Part shown: positions 1 to 9,274 of the stretch, piece after piece
How the letters are laid out: every line of letters starts with the position of its first letter
How positions within the stretch are numbered: the first letter of the stretch is position 1
DNA from: Actinomycetales bacterium
GTDB taxonomy: Bacteria; Actinomycetota; Actinomycetes; Actinomycetales; Microbacteriaceae
Direction of reading: 5' to 3'
Length of the DNA: 60,063 nucleotides
Assembly: GCA_015654575.1 (NCBI GenBank)
Contig: JAATGR010000251.1
Span: 1 to 60,063 of the forward strand
Position numbers and translations under genes: made by a program
The notes under the pieces: generated by a model
Told to the model about the DNA's origin: nothing
Databases searched by the model: none
Seen by the model: only the letters and a program-made list of their open reading frames with translations

Positions 1-698
1 ACGAGCGGGTCGCCGACGGCGGCGAGTTCCCAGTCGAGCACCGCCTCGACCCGCGACGGGTCAGCCGCGTCGAGCACGACGTTGCCGAGCCGGAAGTCGT
101 TGTGCAGCAGCGCCGCGCCGCTCTCCGCAGGCGCATGCTCCGCGAGCCAGGCGTCGACGTCGGCGAACTCCGCCGGCCCCGCACCGTCGTCGTCGGCGAC
201 CAGCCGCGCGAGCCTGGCCCGGTGGCGGACGTTGCTTCCCTCCGGCCGGCCCCGCACCCCCGCCGCCGCCCAGTCGACCTCATGGAGGGCCGTGAGCGCA
301 GCGGCGAGACTGGCGGCGAGGCGTGCCCCGTCGACGCCCTCGGGGGCGCGGTCGGTCACGATCGGCCCGGGAGCGAGGCTCATCACGAAGAACGGCACGT
401 CGAAGACCTCGCCCGCCTCGCCCTCGGCAAGCACCCGCGGCACCGGCACGGCGGAACCGGCGACGGCGCGGAGGATGCCGGCCTCGCGGTGGACGTCGTG
501 CGCACCCGGCGGCGTGGGCGGAGGAGGAGGCCGGCGCACCACGACCGTGCGCCGGCCGTCGGCGACGAGATAGGTCAGGTTCGAGTGCCCGTCGCCGGCG
601 AGCCGGGCCGTGACGCCGCCGCCCGCGCCGTCGAGGAGCCCCCGCTCGCGCAGCCACGCGGCGAGCCGCGCCAGCGTGCCGGGATCGAGCGCCGTCAT
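1..698 (-). CDS. APH-family phosphotransferase (3' end beyond window)
   Basis: The reading frame opens at ATG 696-698 and runs off the window start, leaving about 232 residues. It shows the aminoglycoside phosphotransferase/choline kinase-like fold: a nucleotide-binding N lobe, the catalytic motif HNDFRLGNVVLD (HxDxxxxN) near residue 205, and the metal-binding DWE in VLDWELAAVGDP at the edge. Family members of this subgroup are often encoded beside acyl-CoA metabolism genes and are commonly mislabelled as resistance enzymes; the true substrate is unknown. The start overlaps the stop of the upstream gene by 4 bp (ATGA), so it is the distal gene of the minus-strand operon that begins with the KASIII-like gene. 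Confidence 0.85.
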   Translation of the reverse strand, partial: MTALDPGTLARLAAWLRERGLLDGAGGGVTARLAGDGHSNLTYLVADGRRTVVVRRPPPPPTPPGAHDVHREAGILRAVAGSAVPVPRVLAEGEAGEVFDVPFFVMSLAPGPIVTDRAPEGVDGARLAASLAAALTALHEVDWAAAGVRGRPEGSNVRHRARLARLVADDDGAGPAEFADVDAWLAEHAPAESGAALLHNDFRLGNVVLDAADPSRVEAVLDWELAAVGDPL

Positions 699-1591
699 GC
701 GCCGAGGTGCCGGAGATAGTCGATCGGCCACTCGCACTCGAGCTGCCCGGCCCCGGTCGCGCCGTCGATGCGGGCGTGACACGCGGCCTCCCGCACCTCG
801 CTGCCGCTGCGCGGGTCGGGTAGGCGCAGTATCCCGAACGACTCCAGCTCGACCCGGGTGCGTCGGCCCTCGACGTCGATCACGATCGCGTCGAGGCCTT
901 CCTGGTCGTACCCGGCACCGAAGCGCAGTCGGTGCTCGATCCGCTCGACCGGCACCACCCGGTCGCCGTCCGCGACGTACCCGGCGAAGCCCCACGCCCC
1001 CGCGGCGATCCAGATCCAGCCATTCACGCTGCGGTCGCCGGCATAGGCGACGAACCAGGTCCAGTGCTGCGGCATCCGCCAGTCGCGTCGTCCCCAGGAG
1101 TGGTCGCGGTGCGCCGCAGCGTCGAGTCTCAGCTCGTGGCCGGCGATGCGGAGCGTCCCGACCAGGCGACCGGTCTGCTCGAAGCGGTCGAGCGCGAACC
1201 AGGCCGGGATGGGCTGCGGGCCCTCGCGGTAGCTGACCGCGCGGTGCCGGCTGGTGAACTCCGCCTCCAGCGCGATGCGCGGCGTGTGGGCCGAGATCGT
1301 CACGCTCCGCAGCGGCTCCTTGTGCCGCACCCGCACCTGCCCGGCGTCGCCGCCGTCCAGCAGCAGGTCGTCGAGGTCGGCGTCGGCGTCGGGCTCCGCC
1401 GAGCCGAGGTCGACCACCGGGTCGCCCACGCCCTCGCCCCACACGGCGAGGTTCCATCCGGCGAGCCGCCGGCCGATCGGCAGGTACAGCTGCGCGGCGA
1501 TGCGCTCGTCGGGGAGCGTGACCTGCCAGAACAGGCTGTCGCGCGGATGCTCCGCCGGATGCCGGCGGTCGTCGGCTGCGGTGAGAGTCAC
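695..1591 (-). CDS. AttH/CrtC-like lipocalin-fold protein (DUF7064/DUF7065 type)
   Basis: 298 residues from GTG 1589-1591, which overlaps the TGA of the upstream crotonase (GTGA). An in-frame longer start exists but would lie inside the crotonase gene. The protein has two beta-rich halves and the central motif AAHRDHSWGRRDW, typical of AttH/CrtC-like proteins related to carotenoid hydratases and of the DUF7064/7065 group found beside acyl-CoA dehydrogenase and enoyl-CoA hydratase genes. No signal peptide or membrane segment is seen, so it should be cytoplasmic. Its position between crotonases and an APH protein suggests a role in lipid or terpenoid acyl metabolism, but the reaction is unknown. 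The domain name is from memory of the family. Confidence 0.7.
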   Translation of the reverse strand: MTLTAADDRRHPAEHPRDSLFWQVTLPDERIAAQLYLPIGRRLAGWNLAVWGEGVGDPVVDLGSAEPDADADLDDLLLDGGDAGQVRVRHKEPLRSVTISAHTPRIALEAEFTSRHRAVSYREGPQPIPAWFALDRFEQTGRLVGTLRIAGHELRLDAAAHRDHSWGRRDWRMPQHWTWFVAYAGDRSVNGWIWIAAGAWGFAGYVADGDRVVPVERIEHRLRFGAGYDQEGLDAIVIDVEGRRTRVELESFGILRLPDPRSGSEVREAACHARIDGATGAGQLECEWPIDYLRHLGA

Positions 1592-2310
1592 CCGGCCGCC
1601 TCCCGGCCGTCTCCGGTCGCGAACGCGATGCGCGCTCGGAGCGCCGCGTCGAGCGAGGCGACCTCGTCGTCGACGAGCACGGCCCGCTTGCCGATCCGCT
1701 CGCCGCTCGCCGAGGCGAGCTGGCGCGCCCACGCCAGGGCGGTGCCCGGCAGCTCCTCCGGGGGTACGACCCGGTTCACCAGGCCGATCCGCAGCGCCTC
1801 CGCTGCGTCGACGTTGCGGCCGGTGAAGCTCAGCTCGGCGGCGAGGCCGGGGCCGACGAGACGGGTCAGCATCCAGGACGTGCCCAACTCGCCGACCGAG
1901 AGCCCGACGTGCACGAACGCGGCTCCGAGCGTCGCGGTCGTCGCGGCGATCCGCATGTCGGCGGCGAGGGCGAGCGAGAGCCCGCCGCCCGCGGCGGGGC
2001 CGTTGAGCGCGGCGACGACGGGGAACGGCAGCCGGTGGATGGCGGCGATCGCGCCGCTCGCGAGGTCTTCGAGGTCGAGGAAGGCCGGCACGCTGATCTC
2101 TTGCAGGCCCGGCACCTGGGCGAGGTCGTAGCCGCCGCAGAAGACCCGCCCCGTGCCGGTGAGGACCAGCGCGCGGGTGCCGTCGCGGCGGACCGTCTCG
2201 GCAGCTGCGGCCAGATCGCGGAAGACCCCGGCATCCAGCGCGTTGCCCCGCCCGTCGAGCGTCAGCACCGTGACGCCGTCCCCGGCGGCCTCCAGGCGCA
2301 CCTCGGTCAT
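1588..2310 (-). CDS. Enoyl-CoA hydratase/isomerase (crotonase family), copy 1
   Basis: 240 residues. Crotonase fold with the oxyanion-hole signature NGPAAGGGLSLALAAD and the second element VGLSVGELGTSW. At the position of the first catalytic glutamate of classical enoyl-CoA hydratases (PE in FGQPE) there is VG, while an acidic residue is kept in GELG, as in many actinobacterial EchA proteins. It could therefore be a hydratase or an isomerase acting on acyl-CoA thioesters. It lies 7 bp after the paralogous gene at 2318-3115, and the two look like a tandem duplication that has diverged. Confidence 0.88.
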   Translation of the reverse strand: MTEVRLEAAGDGVTVLTLDGRGNALDAGVFRDLAAAAETVRRDGTRALVLTGTGRVFCGGYDLAQVPGLQEISVPAFLDLEDLASGAIAAIHRLPFPVVAALNGPAAGGGLSLALAADMRIAATTATLGAAFVHVGLSVGELGTSWMLTRLVGPGLAAELSFTGRNVDAAEALRIGLVNRVVPPEELPGTALAWARQLASASGERIGKRAVLVDDEVASLDAALRARIAFATGDGREAAG

Positions 2311-2317
2311 GCGCGGA

Positions 2318-3115
2318 TCACCGGTTCTCGAACCGCGCCGGACGTTTTTCGAGGAACGCCTGCAGCGCCTCGGCCATGTCGGTGGTGCGGGTCAGCAGCG
2401 TCTGCCCCCGGTTCTCCAGCTCGAGTGCGGCGCCGTACGAGGCCACCTCCTGGTTTGCCTGCAACGCGCGCTTGGACAGCCGCACCCCCGCCGGAGCGTT
2501 CGCCGCGATCTGGCGGGCGAGCTCGACGGCGGCGTCGACGACGGAGCCGTCGACGATCCGGTTGACCAGGCGCAACCGGAACGCCTCGTCTGCGTCGACG
2601 GTGCCGCCGGTGAACGCCAGCTCCGCCGCGGCGGCCGGCCCCACGATCCGAGGCAGCAGCCACGAGGCGCCGAGGTCGCCGATCGACAGTCCGATGCGAG
2701 TGAACGCCGCGGTGAAGCGCGCCGTCGTCGAAGCGAGGCGGATGTCGGCGGCGAGCGCGAGCGAGAGGCCGCCGCCGGCGGCCGGGCCATTCACGGCGGC
2801 GATCACGGGAATGCGCAGCTCGCGTACCGCCAGCAACGCCCGCATCGCGAGCTCTTGGCGGTCGAGCATCTCCGTCGCCGACAACCGAGGCAGCTCCTCT
2901 GCCTCGGTGAGGTCATAGCCCGCGCAGAATCCACGACCGGCCCCGGTGAGCACGAGTGCGCGCGCCCCGCCGTCGGTGTTCAGCCCGGCGGTGAGTGAGA
3001 CCAGGTCGCCGAACATCTCCACGGTGAGGGCGTTGAGCCTCGCCGGCCGGTTCAGGGTCGCGACCACGACGCCCTCCGCCGGGGTCGTGACGTCGATCGT
3101 GGCGTAGCCGGTCAT
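2318..3115 (-). CDS. Enoyl-CoA hydratase/isomerase (crotonase family), copy 2
   Basis: 265 residues, starting at ATG 3113-3115, which overlaps the stop of the KASIII-like gene (ATGA). Contains the crotonase motif NGPAAGGGLSLALAAD and IGLSIGDLGASW, plus the C-terminal helix that covers the active site. As in the neighbour, the first catalytic glutamate position is glycine and an aspartate occupies the second acidic site (GDLG). Longer in-frame extensions upstream are only the shadow of the KASIII gene. Likely acts on a CoA thioester produced or used by the same operon. Confidence 0.88.
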   Translation of the reverse strand: MTGYATIDVTTPAEGVVVATLNRPARLNALTVEMFGDLVSLTAGLNTDGGARALVLTGAGRGFCAGYDLTEAEELPRLSATEMLDRQELAMRALLAVRELRIPVIAAVNGPAAGGGLSLALAADIRLASTTARFTAAFTRIGLSIGDLGASWLLPRIVGPAAAAELAFTGGTVDADEAFRLRLVNRIVDGSVVDAAVELARQIAANAPAGVRLSKRALQANQEVASYGAALELENRGQTLLTRTTDMAEALQAFLEKRPARFENR

Positions 3116-4158
3116 TCGATCGTCAGCTCTTTGCCGACGGCGGCGGGGAGTTCGATGACCTGCGCCGCGTAGCACAGGCCCGCGCCGAAGCCGAACTGCA
3201 GGGCCAGCTGCCCCCCGTGCGCACGGCCCTCGCGCAGCAGCCGCTCGGTCGCCAGTGGGACGGATGCGCCGGAGGTGTTCCCGGTGTCGACGATGTCGCG
3301 CGCTACGACGACGTCCTCTCGCAGGCCCAGCCGCCCGACGAGGCTGTCGATGATGCGCAGGTTGGCCTGGTGAGGGATGAAGACATCGATGTCGGCGGGG
3401 GTGACCCCGGCGCGTTCGATCGCCTCCGAAGCGAACTGCGGCACCACCGAGGTCGCCCAGCGGAACACCGAGGGACCCTCCTGTCGGGCGGTCGGCCACT
3501 CGACGTGCTCGCCGGGGGCGGCGTTGCGGTAGTCGAGCCAGGTGTGGGTCATCGTGATCGCGTCGGCGTGCGTGCCATCCGAGCCCCACACGGTGGGGCC
3601 GATGCCCGGGCTGTCGCTGGGGCCGAGCACCGCGGCGCCGGCGCCGTCGCCGACGATGAACGAGATCGTCCGGTCTGTGGGGTCGCCGTAGTCCGAGAGC
3701 TTCTCCGCACCGATGACCAGCACGTGCCGGGCCAGCCCTGAGCGGATCATCGCGTCGGCCTGCCCGATGCCGTAGCAGTACCCGGCGCAACCGGCGTTGA
3801 CGTCGTAAGCGGCTGCGCTGGGCGAGACGCCGAGCGCAGCGGCGACGACAGGTGCCATGCCGGGGGTGGGCTGCATCCACGAGACCGTCGAGACGATCAC
3901 GACGTCGATGTCGGCGGGGTCGACCCCCGACACCGACAGCGCCTCACGCCCGGCGGCTTCGGCCAGATGTTGGACGAGCACCTCGCGGGGCGCTCGAGCC
4001 CTGGTCTGGATGCCGGTGCGCCGGCGGATCCATTCGTCTGAGCTGTCGATGGCCGCCGCGAGCTCGTCGTTGCCGACGCGCTCCGGTCCCCGTATCCCCG
4101 CGACGCCCAGCATCCGCGACATGGTGATGGGTCTCGCGGCGCGCAGATTCGCTGTCAC
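3112..4158 (-). CDS. KASIII-like (FabH-type) 3-oxoacyl synthase, accessory copy
   Basis: 348 residues from GTG 4156-4158 with a good upstream GAGGTGA ribosome site. It has the thiolase fold and the full Cys-His-Asn triad: C124 in NAGCAGYCYG, H263 in IPHQANLRI and N294 in DTGNTSGAS. N-terminal SSDEWIRRRTGI is the usual FabH signature. Housekeeping fabH normally sits with fabD, acpP and fabF; here it leads an operon with two crotonases, so it is more likely an accessory condensing enzyme or an acyl-CoA thiolase-like enzyme than the primary fatty acid initiator. Substrate not predictable from the sequence. Confidence 0.88.
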   Translation of the reverse strand: MTANLRAARPITMSRMLGVAGIRGPERVGNDELAAAIDSSDEWIRRRTGIQTRARAPREVLVQHLAEAAGREALSVSGVDPADIDVVIVSTVSWMQPTPGMAPVVAAALGVSPSAAAYDVNAGCAGYCYGIGQADAMIRSGLARHVLVIGAEKLSDYGDPTDRTISFIVGDGAGAAVLGPSDSPGIGPTVWGSDGTHADAITMTHTWLDYRNAAPGEHVEWPTARQEGPSVFRWATSVVPQFASEAIERAGVTPADIDVFIPHQANLRIIDSLVGRLGLREDVVVARDIVDTGNTSGASVPLATERLLREGRAHGGQLALQFGFGAGLCYAAQVIELPAAVGKELTIE

Positions 4159-4314
4159 GTATTCACCTCGACCTTCGATGTTACCTGCGTCGCCGGGTGT
4201 GCGTGCCCTGCGGCACCGCCACGCGGCGTCCTCCCCTCCTCCGGCTCCGATCCCGGTAGCACGCGACCAGCCGTTGCGGGGTGTGCTGACCGAGCAGTCT
4301 CAGCCGCCCATCCC

Positions 4315-5136
4315 TCACGCTGAACCGTCCGGATCGGTGCCGCCGCGCTCGTAGGGGGTGCGTTCGCCGGCGCGCACGGCGACGTCGAGGATGTTGCCGT
4401 GCGGGGGAAGCGGGCAGACCGCGAAGTCGGAGTAGGCACACGGCTTGTTGTAGGCGCGGTTGAAGTCCACGATGACGCGGTCGCCCTCCTGTGGGAGGGA
4501 GACGAGCAGCTCTCGAACGGCGGCATACGTCGTGTGCCCCGAGGTCGCGTCGCGGAAGAGCAGGACGACCGCGTCGGAGCGGCCGCGCGCCGGGGTGGCG
4601 GTCAGGCGACGCGTGCGTCCGCCGACCTCGACCTCGACGACCCCGGGGGATTCCGCCGTGTGCGAGAGCCGTTCGATGACAGATCCGAGGTCGACCTGCT
4701 CCACGACCGGGATCCAGCGTCCCTCGAGGCGCCAGGCCGGGTCCGGGGCGTACGCCGGCGTCCCCGCGTATGCCGTGAGCGCCGGGCTGTGCGGATCGCG
4801 CACGCGAACGATGTCCCAACCATCCAACGGCAGGATCTCGATCGTGAGCTCGCCATGCGGGATGAACTGCGGGGCGCGTGGGAGCACGACCCGCCCCGTC
4901 CCACCCGCGATCGCCCCCTCGTCTTCCGCGAGGTCGACGACGACGCCGTCCGGCGCGGAGGACCATGAGCCGGGGATCCGCTCGATGCGTGCCGGATCGG
5001 AGGTGAGGAAGGTGATGCTCGTCACCGGCAGGATTCCGCCGGGTGCGGCCACGATCCGATCGCGTTCCTCGCGCCAGGCGTGCCACTCCTGCGTGAAGTC
5101 GTCGGCGACGGCCGGGCTCGTGCGCGTGTCGCTCAT
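4315..5136 (-). CDS. DUF1684 domain protein
   Basis: 273 residues from ATG 5134-5136, overlapping the stop of the upstream luciferase-like gene (ATGA). The C-terminal half carries the DUF1684 hallmark NKPCAYSDFAVCPLPP followed by N (around residues 230-250) and a conserved DFNRAYN. No signal peptide. Function of the family is unknown. It is the last gene of the eight-gene import and oxidation operon, and a 156-bp gap separates it from the KASIII operon downstream. Confidence 0.85.
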   Translation of the reverse strand: MSDTRTSPAVADDFTQEWHAWREERDRIVAAPGGILPVTSITFLTSDPARIERIPGSWSSAPDGVVVDLAEDEGAIAGGTGRVVLPRAPQFIPHGELTIEILPLDGWDIVRVRDPHSPALTAYAGTPAYAPDPAWRLEGRWIPVVEQVDLGSVIERLSHTAESPGVVEVEVGGRTRRLTATPARGRSDAVVLLFRDATSGHTTYAAVRELLVSLPQEGDRVIVDFNRAYNKPCAYSDFAVCPLPPHGNILDVAVRAGERTPYERGGTDPDGSA

Positions 5137-6215
5137 GAGTGATCTCCCTTCGGCGCCCAGCCGAGGGCGGGCGCGACGTGTTCGGCGATATTCTCCAGCA
5201 GCTCGATGTTCTGCGTGTGCGTGAACCCCGGTGGCAGGAAGATCAGCACGTCGTCGGATGCGGACAGGGCGACGTCCTCGCGGAGCTCGGCGACGATCTC
5301 ATCCGGATCGCCGACATGGACGGGACTCGTGATGCCCGGCTGGCCGAAGGGGATGGCGCGCCGTCCGTCCTCGACGGGGGCCAGTGCGCCGGCCGGCCGG
5401 GACGCGGCCGGCCCCTCGGCGGCCCGCTCCTGTGCGTAGGCGAGATACAGCGCGCGTTGCGCGTCGGTCAGCGCGGGGAAGAACAGCCGCGACGCGGTCA
5501 CCCGCGGTGCCCGGTCGGTGCGGGCCCATGCGGCGCGATGCGCGTCGATCTGCACGAGCTGGGCCTGATCGAACGGGAGGTCCCGGTTCGGCGCGATCGT
5601 GGAGACGAGCAGGTCGATGCCCTGCGAACCGGCCGTCGTCGCCGTCGCGACGCCGCCGGGTCCGTACCAGATCCGATCCCGCAGTCCCAGGCTGTGCGGG
5701 CGCACGCGTAGCTCGCCTCGGGGCGAGGTTCCGAGCGCACCGCCCTCGACCGCTTCGAGGAACCGGTCGACTTTGGCGTACGTCCGCGCCTGCCACCCCT
5801 CGCTGTCGTCGCCGAACACGTCGGCGAAGCTGGGGAAGCCCCCGCCGATCCCCAGCTCCAGCCGTCCTTCCGAGAGGAGGTCGACGGTCGCGGCGTCTTC
5901 CGCGAGCCGGATCGGATGCTCGTAGCCGAGCGTGACGATGGCGGTACCGAGGTGGATGCGCTCCGTGCGGGTCGCCGCCGCGGCGAGGAACGGAAGCGGC
6001 GAGGACAGGTAGTTGTCGAAGTGGCGGTTGCGCACCCAGCCGCTGTCGTAGCCGAGGCCCTCGGCGATGTGGAACAGCTCCAGCGCGTCGCGCAGTCCCT
6101 GCGACACCCCGCCGGGGGCCTGTTCGCTGAACGGCACGTTGATGAGGAAGCCGAGCCGGCGCGGATGACCGGCCCTCGTCTCCCTCGTCGGTGTCTCTGT
6201 CGTCGTCTCGGTCAT
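5133..6215 (-). CDS. LLM-class flavin-dependent oxidoreductase 1
   Basis: 360 residues from ATG 6213-6215, preceded by AAGGA at a spacing of about 10. Luciferase-like TIM barrel: RHFDNYLSSP near the N terminus, LGTAIVTLGYEHPIRLAEDA, LSEGRLELGIGGG and a C-terminal PPGFTHTQNIELLE. These features fit the FMN-dependent MupA/Atu3640-like group. A reduced flavin would be required, and no flavin reductase gene is visible in the operon. It is clearly paralogous to the first gene of the operon at 12785-13870. Likely oxidises the imported compound or a product of it. Confidence 0.88.
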   Translation of the reverse strand: MTETTTETPTRETRAGHPRRLGFLINVPFSEQAPGGVSQGLRDALELFHIAEGLGYDSGWVRNRHFDNYLSSPLPFLAAAATRTERIHLGTAIVTLGYEHPIRLAEDAATVDLLSEGRLELGIGGGFPSFADVFGDDSEGWQARTYAKVDRFLEAVEGGALGTSPRGELRVRPHSLGLRDRIWYGPGGVATATTAGSQGIDLLVSTIAPNRDLPFDQAQLVQIDAHRAAWARTDRAPRVTASRLFFPALTDAQRALYLAYAQERAAEGPAASRPAGALAPVEDGRRAIPFGQPGITSPVHVGDPDEIVAELREDVALSASDDVLIFLPPGFTHTQNIELLENIAEHVAPALGWAPKGDHS

Positions 6216-6222
6216 CGTGATG

Positions 6223-7560
6223 TCATCCTTCCGGTCGTTCTTCTCGTGCGGCCTGAGCCCGGACCGCGGCCGTTCTGGACACGAGCGCACTGATCGACAC
6301 GCGTCCCTCGCCGAAAACCCCGCTGTCGTAGGTGTCGCGCAACGGCTCGACGAGGTCGCGCGGCAGCGCGGCGAAGCCGCGGAACGCGCCCGCCCATGCT
6401 CCGGCCGTGGCCCCGATGGAGTCGGTGTCGAGCCCCGCTTGCACGGCGAGTCCGACGGTGTCGGCGACGTCACCGTCGCCCCACAGGAGCGCAGCCGTGA
6501 GCGCGCCGGCGTTGTTGACCGTGTGCACCCAGCTCGTCTCGGGATGGCGCCGTTCCACGGCGTCGACCGCCGCCTCCCAGTCATCGCCGCGCGTGAACGC
6601 CTCGTGCACGGCGCGTACCTCGGCGGCCAGACGCGACGTCGGGGGGATGTGCCGCAGGGAGTCGAGCACGGAGTCCTCCGGGGAGGAAGCCACGAACGCA
6701 TGCGATATCAGGGCGGCTGCCCAGAGGGCGCCGTAGATCCCGTTCGCCCGATGTGAGAGGAACGCGTCGCGGTACGCGAGGCGGGCAGCCAGCCGGGGAT
6801 CGCCCGGGGCGACGAAGCCGAACACATCGGCTCGGATGAGCGCGCCGATCCATTCCTGGAACGGGTTGGCGATCGCCCCTGCGGCATCCGGCTCCGCGCC
6901 GGAGACGAGGTTGCGGTAGGCGACCCGCTCCGCCGTGTACACCTGGTGGAACGGCAGGAGCGCGAGCCAGGCATCCGCCACGTCAGCGGTGCGGAACCCC
7001 AGGCCGTGTTGCTCCAGGATGCGCAGCCCGACAATCGTGTAGTCGACGTCGTCGTCGCGCACGCCGCCGTCGATTCGCCCGCGCGTCACCCTCTCGAAGC
7101 CCCCTCGGCCGAGCTCGGCGGGATCCTCTCCGTCGGGGAAGGGCACGTAGCCGCGCAGCGGGTACTCGCCCAGCCGGCGGAGATAGCGGCGGATGCTCGT
7201 CCGCGTCGGTCCGATCTCGAGCGGTTTGCCCATGAGGTTGCCGATGATGCGGCCGTACCAGGCCCCGGCGAGCCGGTCGTCGTCGTCCTGCGTCTCGCGC
7301 GCGGGACCCGCCGCGGGCAACGCCCCGAACACGCTCTCCTCATCGCTCTGTTCGAAATGCGGCCAGGCGGCGGGCGACGCCAGCGCCGCCGCCTCGGCCG
7401 CGACCGCGGCGAGGCCTGCGGGATCGGCAGATGGCGTCCGTTCCAGCCGGCGCCGCAGCGCGAGCACCTCGGCGCCCCGTTCCGCGGCCCGCTGCACCTC
7501 CGAGGCGGCCAGGTGCCGCGGGTCGCGCGACAGATCGACCGGTCGCGTGCCCTCTGTCAT
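6223..7560 (-). CDS. ADP-ribosylglycohydrolase family protein
   Basis: 445 residues from ATG 7558-7560, overlapping the ABC ATPase stop (ATGA). The ARH/DraG fold is shown by GAWYGRIIGNLMGKPLE, the metal-binding RDDDVDYT near the middle and the C-terminal DTDSIGATAGAWAGA, which supply the aspartates for two Mg ions. About 100 residues precede the ARH core. The family removes ADP-ribose from proteins or hydrolyses related N-glycosidic bonds. Its place between an importer and flavin monooxygenases suggests hydrolysis of an imported N-glycoside-like small molecule rather than protein de-ADP-ribosylation; that is inference. Confidence 0.87.
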   Translation of the reverse strand: MTEGTRPVDLSRDPRHLAASEVQRAAERGAEVLALRRRLERTPSADPAGLAAVAAEAAALASPAAWPHFEQSDEESVFGALPAAGPARETQDDDDRLAGAWYGRIIGNLMGKPLEIGPTRTSIRRYLRRLGEYPLRGYVPFPDGEDPAELGRGGFERVTRGRIDGGVRDDDVDYTIVGLRILEQHGLGFRTADVADAWLALLPFHQVYTAERVAYRNLVSGAEPDAAGAIANPFQEWIGALIRADVFGFVAPGDPRLAARLAYRDAFLSHRANGIYGALWAAALISHAFVASSPEDSVLDSLRHIPPTSRLAAEVRAVHEAFTRGDDWEAAVDAVERRHPETSWVHTVNNAGALTAALLWGDGDVADTVGLAVQAGLDTDSIGATAGAWAGAFRGFAALPRDLVEPLRDTYDSGVFGEGRVSISALVSRTAAVRAQAAREERPEG

Positions 7561-9272
7561 GCCCGTATCCCTTCTTCCTCGCCGTGAGCCGGCGCCGACA
7601 ATTCCTGGAACCACGCGGCCCTGCGCAGCACGGGCAGGCTCCCCGCTCCGGGCACGGCGTCCAACAGGTGGCGGGTCTGTTCCGCCCGCGGTGCGTCGAG
7701 CACCTGGTGCGCCGGACCCGCCTCGACGATGCGCCCGTCGCTGAGCACGATGATCTCGTCGCACAGCTGTCGCACGACCGCGAGATCGTGAGAGACCAGC
7801 AGGTAGCCGAGGCCGAGCTCGCGCTGCAGCACGCCGAGCAGCTCCAGGATCTGGAACTGCACGGAGACGTCCAGGGCGGAGACGGGTTCATCGAGCAGCA
7901 GCACATCGGGGCGGAGCACGATCGCGCGGGCGAGGGCGACGCGCTGGCGCTGCCCTCCGCTGAGCTCGCGCGGGAGGCGGTCGGCGAAGGAGCGAGAGAG
8001 GGCGACGGCGTCGAGTGTCTCCGCGACGCGTGTTCGGCGTTCGGCGCGGTCGCCCACCCCGAACGCGCCGAGCGGTTCCTCGATGAGGCGCTGCACTGTC
8101 AGCCGCGGGTCGAGCGAGCCCCAGGGATCCTGTTGCACGAGCTGGATCCGCCGCCGTAGCGGGCGCACCGCGCGTTCGCGGGCCGTCGTGATATCGGTGC
8201 CGAAGAGCTCGACGCGGCCCGTGTCGGCCCGTTCCAGGCCGAGCGCGATCCGCAGCGTCGTCGTCTTCCCGGAGCCCGATTCGCCGACCAGGCCCAGCGT
8301 GCGCCCGGCGTGCACGTCCAGGGACACATCGTCGATGCCGCCGCCGGTGCCGCCCCGCGGATGCCGGAAACGGCGGGTTGCGCCGCTGAGGCGCACGAGC
8401 GGTTCCGGAGCGGATGTCGAGGGCCCATCGCCGCGCGGGGCGCGCGCCACCGCGAGCGCCGTCACCCCCGGCACCCGGGAGAGCAGTGTGCGGGTGTATT
8501 CCGCTCGGGGTGCGGAGAGGATCGCCTCCGTCGTTCCGGATTCGACGACGGCACCGTCGCGCATCACCACGATCCGATCCGCCCGGTCGGCGGCCAAGAG
8601 CAGATTGTGGGTCACGAGCAGGAGCCCGAGGCCGTCCTGCCGGACGAGCCCGGTCACATGGTCGAGCACGTGCGCCTGCACGGTGACATCGAGCGCGCTC
8701 GTCGGCTCGTCGGCGACGATGAGGCGCGGTCTGCCCGCCAGCGCGATCGCGATGAGGACGCGCTGGCGCATCCCTCCGGACAGCTGATGCGGGAACTGGG
8801 CGAGCAAGCGCTCGGCATCCAGCAGGCCGGCGCGGGCGAGTGCTTCGAGCACGCCGGCGCGCGCCGCCGGGGCGGATCGGACGGGCAGGCGCAGCGCTTC
8901 CGCGACCTGCGCCCCGATCCGCATCGTCGGGTTCAGCGAGACGAGCGGATCCTGCGGGACGTACCCCACGATCGCGCCGCGTACCGCGCGCACGGCGCCG
9001 CGCCGCCCGCCCGCCGTCTCGATCCCGCCGATGCGGACGCTTCCCGCGCTCACGCGCCCAGAGCGCGGAAGCAGTCCCAGTGCGGCGTTGACGAGAGTGG
9101 ACTTGCCCGATCCCGATTCACCGACGATCGCGACGATCTCCCCGGCATCCACCTGCAGGTCGACGCCGTGCAGGATCTCGCGGGACCGTCTGCGGGCGTC
9201 GTAGACGACGTGCAGTCCGCGCGCGTCGAAGAGCGGTTCCGGGGCGGTGTCCGCCGCTGCGTCCTCGGGCAT
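7557..9272 (-). CDS. Peptide-type ABC transporter ATPase, fused DppD-DppF type
   Basis: 571 residues with two complete ATPase modules. First: GESGSGKST (Walker A), LSGGMRQRV (signature), LIVADEPTSALD (Walker B). Second: GESGSGKTT, LSGGQRQRVALARA, LLLDEPVSALDVS. This fused layout is common for peptide/nickel/opine importers. ATG 9270-9272 was chosen because GGAG lies nine bases before it; GTG 9276-9278 overlapping the permease stop is an alternative. It energises the two permeases encoded directly upstream. Confidence 0.92.
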   Translation of the reverse strand: MPEDAAADTAPEPLFDARGLHVVYDARRRSREILHGVDLQVDAGEIVAIVGESGSGKSTLVNAALGLLPRSGRVSAGSVRIGGIETAGGRRGAVRAVRGAIVGYVPQDPLVSLNPTMRIGAQVAEALRLPVRSAPAARAGVLEALARAGLLDAERLLAQFPHQLSGGMRQRVLIAIALAGRPRLIVADEPTSALDVTVQAHVLDHVTGLVRQDGLGLLLVTHNLLLAADRADRIVVMRDGAVVESGTTEAILSAPRAEYTRTLLSRVPGVTALAVARAPRGDGPSTSAPEPLVRLSGATRRFRHPRGGTGGGIDDVSLDVHAGRTLGLVGESGSGKTTTLRIALGLERADTGRVELFGTDITTARERAVRPLRRRIQLVQQDPWGSLDPRLTVQRLIEEPLGAFGVGDRAERRTRVAETLDAVALSRSFADRLPRELSGGQRQRVALARAIVLRPDVLLLDEPVSALDVSVQFQILELLGVLQRELGLGYLLVSHDLAVVRQLCDEIIVLSDGRIVEAGPAHQVLDAPRAEQTRHLLDAVPGAGSLPVLRRAAWFQELSAPAHGEEEGIRA

Positions 9273-9274
9273 GG

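Noticed and set aside
1..698. Aminoglycoside resistance gene
   Set aside because: The APH fold is present, but the operon context is acyl-CoA/lipid metabolism and no resistance-specific features are seen.
3112..4158. Calling the KASIII-like gene the housekeeping fabH
   Set aside because: No fabD, acpP or fabF nearby; crotonase neighbours suggest an accessory role.
4159..4314. Gene in the gap between the DUF1684 and KASIII genes
   Set aside because: Frames here are extensions of neighbouring shadows; the gap best fits a promoter region.
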